Source of the DNA: Pristionchus mayeri
Taxonomy: Eukaryota > Nematoda > Chromadorea > Rhabditida > Neodiplogasteridae
NCBI GenBank assembly: GCA_036245805.1
Contig: BTRK01000001.1
Coordinates: forward strand, 3,658,001 to 3,722,000
Direction of reading: 5' to 3'
Length of the DNA stretch: 64,000 bases
Below the pieces are notes generated by a model. That model was given only the letters and a program-made list of their open reading frames with translations. It was not told where the DNA came from and ran no database searches. Below, in pieces: positions 55,125-64,000 of this stretch (positions are counted from its first letter, which is position 1; each line of letters starts with the position of its first letter). Both the position numbers and the translations under genes were made by a program.

Positions 55125-56493
55125 TTTTCTTAGAGACATGTAGATTAAAAAATTTTTTTTAATAATTCATGAAAAATGAAGTGGATAGGCGTAATCAGCA
55201 TGAAATTCTACACCGGGAACCTTCCTAACGTAATTTTTGCGCCTTCCAGAGTGGCGATATACATGAAAATCTGGTTTCGACGAGACGATGTCTGGAGCCA
55301 ACTAAGGCTTTCTGTGCAAAATAAGTGCGCCCTTCGTTTTCAGCATATTTGATTACCCCAAAGTACCGAGTTATAGAGAATCGACATTTTTTGCTGTGCC
55401 GGCTCTTGCTTGATTCTTATATAAACACTAAATTCTTCGACAAGGCGGATGATCCGATCTACAGAACTCCAATTCTGAATGAAGCAACGGAATTCGACTG
55501 ATTTTCACCTTTTATATTATCGTCCATTATTCATGTAAATAGTATAACCGCACTTACATCTTATGAGATAAAATTTAGTAAACATGTGCCTCGCTAAAGA
55601 GCTATGCGCGCCAAAACAACATCACGATTTGAAATTGCAGAACAAATGACATTTTATCTTCAGAGCCAAATTTCGCATTTGGTGCGTGGCTCAATTATTT
55701 TGGTAGTGTTATTGGTTCGTGTATGAAGGTCCATACGTTTATTACATGATATAAAATTTAGAAAACATGTGTCTCGCTAAAGAGCTATGCGCGACAACAC
55801 AGCACCACTGATTTAAATTTCACAAAAATCGCAATTTATCGAAATTCAGAGCTAAATTTCACCTTTGGTGCGTCCCTCAAAGCTCACGTTAGTATTGTTA
55901 GTTTATGTATGGAGGTACATGCTTTTATTATATGACATAAAATTTAGAAAACAGGTGTCCCGCTAAAGAGCTATGCGCGACAACATCAAAATTGAAAATT
56001 CTCAGAAATCGCATTTCAACGAAATTCAGAGCCATTTTTCGCCTTTGGTGCTTTGCTCAAAACTCTTGGTAGTTGTATTTATTTATGTATAGATGCTCAA
56101 CATTCAATATTATGAAATAAAATCCGTAAACGTCTATCTCGCTGAAGCTCCACGATTTTATTTATTGTACAAAAATTAACCAATTTGTCATATCTTTTTA
56201 ACTGTAGATCACGCGACTTAGGTCTGAACACAAACGTTGTTGGAAATAATTTTCCGAACATTTTGAGCCAAAAAACACGTCTCTAGCTCATCTGTGAGCT
56301 GAAATACAGCATAACCAGGTGCAAAGCCGGAAATTTCCTAAAAGCAGGCTCTGGGCCCAGCGACCTATATTTTTCGAAATCTTTTCTCTAGCATATTCAC
56401 TTACCATACATAAGGACTAAAACAGGCAAACTTTTTGCAAATTGTGCCCGGAGGGGTTTATTTCCATCCACTGACTCGTGATACACGTGTTAT

Positions 56494-57509
56494 ATTCTTC
56501 GGTAATGGGTATCTCCAGCTCAGTTTCGCACTCGCTAAATGTTTTGTTAAACTATGATTATATTTTGAGCGCGATATTTACAAAACGCAACTGCAATCTT
56601 AAAATAGGCAAGAGTGAGGTAAAAGATCGAAACATCAGTTCCAGAGTATCTACTTTTGCCTACTCCGCTATAAAGTACCGTGCAAAAGTCTCGCAACAAA
56701 TTTGTTGTTGTCATAACTTTGTTCAAAATTGAGCTAGAGACTTATGGTTGGAAGCATTCGAGAGGTGAATATCAGGAGAAAATAATCATATGGCGCATGG
56801 TCTGAAACATATTTATCGCGGGTTTCTGAATTTATTTTTCGGCAGCACAATTTTCATGTAATTTTTGAAACTCAGCTGTAAGTGGATATTATCTCGCACG
56901 AACTGTGATGGAAGTATAACCATTGATGTTTACAATCCACTATGTGGCTTGCTCGTTGAACATCGGAAAGAGCAATATATCGATTTTCCGACAGCTCCGA
57001 GACGTGTTTGAACGGCTATATCTTTGCTCCCAGTTGAGCGATAGGGCCCATAGGTAGCAGCTACTATACACTAATAATGTATAAACATTGTACCATGTTT
57101 GATAGTGATCAGACAACAAACTGCAAAAATCGAAAAATTTTGGACACGAATTTTCATGCATGTGGAGAAGACCTTTAACGCTATCGAAAAAATCCGATTT
57201 CTTGCACCGTGATGCAGAATCTATTAATGAATATGTGTGTGAAATCGCGAAGTGACACGATTTGTCAAACACATTTTACAGCCCAGAAACCACAGAGAGT
57301 CAGAACGGCAAAAGTCGTCAGAAATGGACCGTAGCGAAAGTCGACCTAGCATAACTGGGGAGTTTCGTTAAAATTGGCTTCAATTCAATGATAAATGAGC
57401 ATATCTAGAACTTGCAAAGCTGTTAGGTGCGTTTTACGCAATTTGAACAAGATTCAAATCGCGCTCACTTAAATGATCATAATTCCCTTTAAAATAAAGA
57501 TAGAAGGCC
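56494..57509. other. No feature seen
   Basis: AT-rich, short frames only. I see no splice-supported exon, repeat or RNA gene. Confidence 0.4.
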
Positions 57510-58878
57510 GTTCTTTTTTTACAAAGATAGCTACTATCGTGCGCTATAACTTTTATGTTGAGGTCATCATTCCTGGTGCTCATCTTGGCGCGGGGTGGTC
57601 GGGTGCACCAAAACTTTCGTAACTTTGGAAATCGGAAAAACTTTCCGAGATTTCAAGTTTAAGTTATTGTACATGCGTGTGTCTCACTTATCGTCAAAAA
57701 TGAAGGAAATCGGATTATATACAAAAAAAGCATTCACTTTCGTGAAGCGACCCCAAAATGACTTCCAGACAAGCGTACTTCCGTACTTTCAATTACGCTA
57801 ATTTCTGCTCAAAATCATTCAAAAACATCGAAAACAACATTTGAAGTTGTTCCCCCCAAATTCTAGCACGTCCATTGGTCATACATGGTCACATGACCCA
57901 AAATTTGAAAATCGATATTTCGACCTGTTTCAACTTGAGGGAGGGCGCTAATGCACACAATGGGTTTCAAATAATGTAGAAATGTCCCTCTAAACTAGTC
58001 AGAGAGAGGGGTGTCTATACATGTGAGTTTTCATACGAGGAATTCAAGAAAATGCGCAAAACTGTACAATAGGTCAAAGCGGTCATAGAGATACGGCTTA
58101 TGGCAAGAAATGTAGAGCACGATGAGCTGAACATTTCATCTGTTGAAAGTGAGTCTCTATCTTCTCGTTGAACCGTGCTAGAGAGCATGGAATTTGGCTA
58201 GGAATTTGGCTAGGCTAGAATCCCCCGAGAGCGCGTGCTCTAACCATCTGGCGCCCTCGCCCTCTGACCTACCTCTCCCTCCCCTCTATCTAGCGCTCAC
58301 TCGCTCGCCTCTTTCGTCGTTTTCTGCCATATTCTAAGCTCTGTAACACGGTTCAACGAGAAGATAGAGACTCACTTTCAACAGATGAAATGTTCAGCTC
58401 ATCGTGCTCTACATTTCTAGCCATGAGCCGGATCCCTACGGCCACTGTGACCTATTGTACAGTTTTGCGCATTTTCTTGAATTCCTCGTATGAAAACTCA
58501 CATTTATAGACACCCCCTCTCTCTGACTAGTTTAGAGGGACATTTATACATTATTAGAAACCCATTGCGTGCATTAGCGCCCTCCCCCAAGTTGAAATGG
58601 GTCAAAATATCGATTTTCAAATTGTGGGTCATGTGACCATGTATGACCAATGGACGTGCTAGAATTTGGGGGGAAACAACTTCAAATGTTGTTTTCGATG
58701 TTTTTGAATGATTTTGAGCAGAAATTAGCGTAATTGAAAATACGGAAATACGCTTGTCTGGAAGTCATTTTGGGGTCGCTTCACGAAAGTGAATGCTTTT
58801 TTTGTATATATTCCGATTTCCTTCATTTTTGGCGATAAGTGAGACAGACGCATGTACAATAACTTAAAGCACGTGAAA

Positions 58879-59771
58879 AGGCATGTGGAATACTCTTATG
58901 TGGAATAACCTGTGTAGCAAGGAAAACTTACGATAGTGTCAAACTTTTCTTACAGTAACCCGAGCATTGTTAAAAGAGGGCTCAAAATTGTTGTTTTGCA
59001 TTGTGTAATTCAATTTTTTAATATATTTCTGTGTTTGCAATGTTAAAATACCTAAACGAAAGAACAGAAAAGAAAATATGCGAAGGAAACACTGCAAAAT
59101 AAAAGAAGCGCTTAAATTAGAGAGGGGAGGCGAGAGTGACAGACGACAGAGTACTCGCTCCTCGCGCGTGCCCTCTTCCCATCTCGCTGCGTCTCTGACC
59201 TTTTTTTGAATCACACTTACTGCGTTTAATTTGTTTGAACCGTTCAACTTGATTACCTTGTGCCCTGTAGAAACGTTTATCGCGCGTATCTCTGCTTAAA
59301 GAAGGAGTGTCAGCAAAGTGAAATTTTTGACGCTGTCATAACCATGACCTAGAAAATCATCCAACGATCATAGCCCGACATAAGAGGATAGGCAAAGGTC
59401 AATCGCATAGCCCAGTGGTAAAGCAGTCGCCGCGTAATCGGAAGGTTGCGGGTTCGAATCCCACCAGTTTTTGAAAAATCTTCTAAATATTTGAATTCCC
59501 GCACGTCCCTTCCCTTCAAGCCCTCCTTGACATTCTGCCAACTAATGATAACTCGGTTCAAAATAGGGATACGCTTTTGAAATTTTCAGAATCTCTTATG
59601 GTTGTATAAAGGTCGGTCATGGTTTTGACAACGTCAAAATTTCAACTTTGCTGACAGTTCTTCTTTAAAAAAGGTTTTATGATTTAATATTTTGGATTTG
59701 TTTTATGGTTCAATGTTCCAATCGGGGCACGTTGGCAGTTTATGTCAGTTGAGTTTGCAGAAACTCCCGCT
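58879..59771. mobile_element. Insertion in palindrome arm, ~893 bp
   Basis: Found by comparing the two arms. TTAAA flanks both sides and occurs once at the uninterrupted site in the left arm (~57660), which suggests a 5-bp target duplication. Inside, 59300-59348 and 59615-59670 form an inverted pair (GTCAGCAAAGT...) around the tRNA-like sequence. Confidence 0.7.
59398..59470 (+). repeat. tRNA-derived SINE-like sequence
   Basis: The A box TAGCCCAGTGGTAAAGC and B box GGTTCGAATCC are well formed, but acceptor-stem pairing is poor. Related to 44101-44170. Its minus-strand frame gives IRTRNLPITRRLLYH, a peptide often seen in translated tRNA-type SINEs. Confidence 0.6.
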
Positions 59772-59930
59772 TTAAACTTGAAATAGTTTTTCCGATTTCC
59801 AAAGTTACGAAAGTTTTGGTGCACCCGACCCCCCCGCACCAAGATGAGCACCAGGAATGATGACCTCAACATGAAAGTTGTAGCGCATGATGGTAGCTTT
59901 CTTTGGAAAAAAATAACGGTTTGAAAGAGC

Positions 59931-61305
59931 ATCATTCGAAGTACTTCCCACATAAATGGTTTCCTGATAGGACAAACTTTTTTGCTACCGCCGCGGCGTG
60001 GTCGATTCTCTCGCGATTCGCCTCATAAAGAGGTAAAATCAAGACACTACATCAGTCCTTTACTTAGTTCTATAGGTCAGATGCTGTTCCTCCGGTCAAA
60101 CATTAAAACAAATTAATTATTTTTCACAATCTCTGCCTCTCTTACTACTTTTACAGACCATTTTCTATCTCAAATCTCCTCCATTTGATTCGATCACAGG
60201 CCCACAGCGTTCTAAATCCGATCGCTTGCTTTAAAAATGACTAGACGGGCATTTCAACACCCGAACGAAATTAGAACAAGGGAGCATCGATAATTTGTCC
60301 TGTGAACGCTTCAAATGGTGGAGCAGCGAGATGGGAAAGGGGTGTAAGAGGGGGAGGAACAACTAGCTGGTAATGACCGTCGTGGACAATAAATATATTA
60401 TAATGTATAGCTAGAGGAAATAAATTTGAACTATGGAACTACTGGTGTACTGTAGCACCTTGTTGTTATCTCATTATGATTTTCCACTCAATGTACAATT
60501 TCGGACCATGAAATATACGCAGTGACAAGTAGTGGGCACCGTGGACGACGGCTAAACAAGAAAGTTTGAATATGTTTTCGAATCGGGGTCCTTAAAAATT
60601 AGCGTGGCCCCATCTGCAAATGGGGGTCCAATAGGTAATCAAAGGGCACCGATAATTTTAAGGACCGAATTCGAAAACAGAGCCGAAAGTATTGCAGCGA
60701 ATGCTCGACCCTCCACCCAGTCAAGATGGAGACGCACAAGGCCGAACTTTGCAGGGAAAAGAAGGGAAGTCATCACGAATCCGTCATAAGGTTCAACGCA
60801 ACAACTCAGCACAAATGTTCACGTTTCAGATCGTGTTCGGCATCAGCCCTCCCGTGATCTTCACCTTCCTTGACAGAACAAATATCTTTCTATTTTCACA
60901 CGTGTGGGGTGAATTTCCCAAGGTCTCACTTGCACGAGACTACATAAGGTTAGAACCACCGCAACTCAGTGAGCGGAATTCGACAATATAAAACGGACCA
61001 AACTAATTTTTCCTGGAGGTAGAGTCAGTTTCGTGAAACTCACCTTGAACATCGACATTTTTTACATGAAATACTGGGAAAACAACAGCCCGATCCAGTA
61101 AAATAATATTTTCATCGCAGAAAATTTCACTTTTTTCTCGAAGATGCATGTTTTCCACAATTTCCAAGTTTTCCAAGTTCAAAGTTATTCGTTTGTTGGA
61201 CATGCTGCTACCTGATATTCAACATCAAATCATAATTTGGGTGATTGAGCAGAGCAATCGCGGTTCAAGAGAACTTGTAAGGTGCTTACATACTTATCTT
61301 TCCAG
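59931..61305. other. Upstream of synthetase exons; possible remnant exon
   Basis: At 60830, after TTTCAG, the frame reads IVFGISPPVIFTFL, resembling the PPxxxxFL segment that lies well before the GYGMTE motif in acyl-CoA synthetases. It runs on without a donor at the expected place. The exon carrying the SGAAPL-type motif was not found before 61306. Confidence 0.35.
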
Positions 61306-63351
61306 GCTACGGTATGACGGAGGTGGTCGTGCTCTCGCATGCGACGCCTCTCTCTGAAGCTGCTGCAGCCGGCAAGTACGGTAGCTGCGGCCGACTGCTG
61401 CCAGGATTCGAGGCCAAAGTGATCCCTGTCGATACTTCATTGGGCTAAATTGATATTTCATTGGATGTGAAGCAACTCGAGATCGCTTCGCGAGAAACGA
61501 CTTTTTTCCATTCTGAATGCTCTCTCATCTGTATTACTAGCGTCAGAAGGAAGAGACAATTCCTGGCTATTCATTCCTACTGCAAGCTGTGGCATCTAAC
61601 ATTATGAAAATTCGCAATCAACAATAATTGAAGGTCATCAACGACAACGGCGAAGAAGCGGGTCTCAATAAGATGGGCGAGCTACTGCTGAGAGGTTCGT
61701 TGATATTTGTTGTGCCCGGCCAATTAAATATCAATGAAATGCCCAACATCCCAATCATCATCTTCTAGAAGTGAGTGTGAAACACAGCCAATTGAAGAGC
61801 GGAAAGAGATGCAAAACTTAGAAATGGGTTGAATCACTTTCTTTTGAATCAAATACTGTCGAACCGCATACTTGTGTATAAAATATTTTTGAATCGCATT
61901 CTTTTGAACCAAAAAAACATTTGAATCACCTTCTTTTGAATCACCTACTTTTGAATCACATACTTTTGAATCAATACATCTGAATCGCATATTTTTGAAT
62001 CACGTACTTTTGAATCGCATACTTTTGAATCACGTACTTTTGAATTGCATACTTTTCATTCACGTACTATTGAATCACATGTTTTTGAATCACATACTTT
62101 TGAATGGCATACTTTTGAATCAGAAAGTTTTCAGGTCGTGCAGTAATGCGCTCGTACCTTCGTGATGGCACTCCACTGGATGAAGAGGGCTGGCTTAGAA
62201 CTGGTGAGTAACAAATAACATATTTATCATCATGCACTATCTAACTAGTCGAACGGTCGAGAGAGTGCGTAAAATTAAGAGTCTGCTTCATAATTACGAT
62301 CTCTTGTATGTATAGGGCTTCGCAAGTACTGGCTCGCGTTTGAATTTCATTCTTCATAATCTCAGGCGACCTCGTTTCCCTCGATGGTGACGGCTTCTGC
62401 TTCGTCGTCGACAGGAAGAAGGACGTCTTCAAGGTCCATGGGAAGCAAGTCTCTCCAGCGGAGATTGTGAGTTGACCGTAACTATAGTAGGAAAAACCCC
62501 AATAGAAACCCCAATAGTAGGAATATCGTTCATAGTGACAGTACGCTAGAGTAGTATCGCATGACTGCAGAAAAAAATCTATTCAGAAGGACCAAGACCT
62601 TTTTTTTCTAATGAGAGCTATTCATTGCACTATAAGAATACATTTTCAAACAAACTAGATATTATTTAGAAAGTAAACTAAGCGGAAATAATATGCATTT
62701 ATTCAGGAGGACCTCCTGCTCACGCATCCTGCGATTGCTCAGGTAAATCATATGCTACCAAGATGTGTATTTCCGTACAATCCCGGTGCGTGGCCAAAAT
62801 ATGATAATCACCTTCACAGGCTGCAGTGGTCGGTATTCCCAACGAGCACGCATGCCACGTGCCTAGAGCGTTCATCGTGTTGAGCGGAGAGGTTAAAATA
62901 CGATATTTGATTCAAAACAATAAATGCATTGTAGGAATCCTCAGAAATCATGCATGACATAGCGCAGTTTGTAAAAGGTATGTTTAAAAATTGAACATGA
63001 ATGTGTTTCGAAAATAAATTCAGATCGCCTCTCACCACATAAACATCCCAAGGGCGGAATCAGAGTAGTTGACGAGCTACCAAAGTGAGTAACGGGAAAC
63101 CTTAGACAAATTCCACTCAATTCCACAAATTAGAGATTACGTTGCGCATTATCAAGAAAATGGCGAAAAGGCAAGCAAATTAGGCATTGATTGATAAAAC
63201 ATGAAATAATTAATGTACTGCTCTCTCAAAAGTATGACGAGAGAAAACGTAAAATGTAGATGGGAAGCCATCCATCAAAACAATCACTTGTTTCAGATCA
63301 TCTTCGGGGAAAGTGCTTCGCAGAGTGCTACAAGGGATGACGGCGGAATGA
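61306..63351 (+). CDS. Acyl-CoA synthetase / 4-coumarate-CoA-ligase-like, 3' exons only
   Basis: ATP-dependent adenylate-forming enzyme that activates an acid as its CoA thioester. Exons 61306-61418, 61634-61694, 62135-62203, 62366-62466, 62707-62742, 62820-62891, 62935-62977, 63024-63084 and 63297-63351 keep phase to a stop. The motifs are in family order: GYGMTE (adenylate binding), GELLLRG, GWLRTGD (split by an intron), DRKKDVFKVHGKQVSPAEI (hinge and CoA region), HPAIAQAAVVGIPNEH, and SSSGKVLRR with the conserved C-terminal Lys. About 205 residues are visible of the usual ~540. The acid-binding N-terminal half is missing from this window between 59.9 and 61.3 kb, apart from a possible remnant at 60830. 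Either upstream exons lie beyond the inserted transposons or the gene is truncated. The substrate cannot be told. Confidence 0.85.
61846..62132. repeat. TTTTGAATCA tandem array in synthetase intron
   Basis: About 16 units of ~16-18 bp (ACTTTTGAATCRC). This is the reverse complement of the word repeated at 4880-4990. Confidence 0.9.
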
Positions 63352-63545
63352 AACAAGCATTTGCTGATTGTTTTGTTTCATAAAAAACAACTCATTTAAT
63401 ACTTTGACCACTAAGGCATAAACGGATGAACATTACATTCCTGAAAATTATGAGATGTTGACTACATTATTGCGGAATCATAAACTTGTTTGGATGCATG
63501 CATTATTGTTTATCATATAAGATCTTGCACAATTTGTGAACAAAT
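63352..63545. other. Convergent 3' flanks
   Basis: Short spacer between the synthetase stop (+) and the stop of the - gene. It contains AT-rich sequence that could serve polyadenylation in both directions. Confidence 0.4.
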
Positions 63546-63850
63546 TTAAGTGTGCTTCGTGGGACAGAAGTAGGGGTCATTCCAAGTATCCTCAGTGCGG
63601 TACTCAGGCATCTTCTGGGTGAAGTTCTGAAATATGTTAGATGAGGTTACAATTAGAACGCAACGGTCCGATCTTTCATGACAGATTACCTTGCTGGAGG
63701 GAGGCACGGGATTGCGAATGGTCTCTTTGTCGTCTTCTTCAGGCAGAAGGTATCTGTATCTCTCGATATCCTCCGGTACCGAATCGCAATCGTCGTTGCT
63801 ACATATACCATAAACTGAACGCTTTTTTGTCTGGCGCGTCGGATAAGAGC
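63546..63850 (-). CDS. Unrecognised protein, last two exons (partial)
   Basis: The last exon, 63626-63546, encodes NFTQKMPEYRTEDTWNDPYF then CPTKHT and a stop, after a TTTCAG acceptor. The preceding exon ends at 63690 with a GTAATC donor in phase. Reading back it gives PEDIERYRYLLPEEDDKE and, further upstream, QTKKRSVYGICSNDDC. The KKR site followed by a cysteine pair could mark processing of a secreted precursor, but no signal peptide is visible, and the 5' end was not fixed (open to about 63880). No family recognised. Confidence 0.5.
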
Positions 63851-64000
63851 GGCATATTGATAGTTTATGTCGGTTGGCAATACAAGATCAGCAGTCGAAA
63901 AGAATTTCCAGCAGAACAATTTTAACGACCAAAAATAGGGTGTTGCTTGGTCTGTCCGTCTGCGTACCGTAACCCGAGTGGCGTTGGAGCAGATGTTGTG

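Larger units (their letters stand above)
53417..56493. mobile_element. Large palindrome, ~3.1 kb
   Basis: Arms 53417-54270 and 55445-56493 are inverted copies with ends ATCACGAGTATCACGAGTCA, the same family as 51003-51911. The arms contain internal direct repeats of ~190 bp around GCATAGCTCTTTAGCGAG, with more copies on the right. The core holds a LINE fragment and a small MITE. Confidence 0.85.
57510..59930. mobile_element. Palindromic element split by an insertion
   Basis: The left arm 57510-58190 mirrors 58335-58878 plus 59772-59930. The core near 58260 is short. The right arm is interrupted by 893 bp. No transposase seen. Confidence 0.8.

Noticed and set aside
60600..60640. APSANGGPIG, resembling part of an adenylate-forming enzyme
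   Set aside because: It lies upstream of the IVFGISPPV segment, the wrong order for the family, and lacks clear splice sites.

Overview
The window reads as nuclear DNA of a nematode. The evidence is a cuticle collagen with the usual nematode layout, a cys-loop acetylcholine receptor subunit spread over many small exons with TTTCAG-type acceptors, acceptor sites just upstream of start codons that look like spliced-leader sites, Tc1/mariner-, hAT- and RTE-like elements, and dispersed TACGGTA and TGATTCAAAA words. A diplogastrid such as Pristionchus is only a guess. All gene models were spliced by eye, using splice-site words, reading-frame phase and comparison of internal duplicates.

Layout, left to right. 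0.2-4.0 kb: a large fold-back palindrome. 4.3-7.3 kb: a small, partial secreted-protein gene on +. 8.4-15.8 kb: a + gene for an unrecognised 345-residue secreted protein with six C-terminal cysteines; its third intron carries a hAT-like element that itself contains a broken RTE reverse transcriptase. 17-44 kb: a + nicotinic acetylcholine receptor (nAChR) locus. 33.3-35.6 kb: a complete collagen gene on -, inside one intron of that receptor. 45.5-52.3 kb: a second, degenerate copy of the receptor's 3' half. 53.4-59.9 kb: palindromic transposons. 61.3-63.35 kb: the 3' part of an acyl-CoA synthetase gene on +. 63.5-63.9 kb: the 3' end of an unrecognised - gene.

Two segmental duplications shape the window. 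The first repeats about 8.7-24.05 kb as about 24.5-33.3 kb. Each unit carries the 3' exons of the secreted-protein gene and two different receptor 5' cassettes (alpha and beta: signal peptide plus N-terminal exons). Unit 1 has lost the alpha cassette and unit 2 has an interrupted beta cassette, so one usable cassette of each type remains. The second repeats about 37.6-45.4 kb as 45.4-53.35 kb, giving two copies of the receptor's loop-C/TM1-TM4/C-terminal exons. The second of these is damaged.

The single-copy middle of the receptor (36.2-38.0 kb) joins in frame to the alpha cassette of unit 2, to the beta cassette of unit 1 (exon 2 to the distal exon 3), and to the first 3' half. The resulting proteins are 525 or 526 residues. 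The locus therefore looks like a receptor gene with selectable N-termini and a host intron for a collagen gene, still accumulating transposons. Another striking item is an 18-unit, 39-bp minisatellite in which most units spell a four-box heat-shock element.
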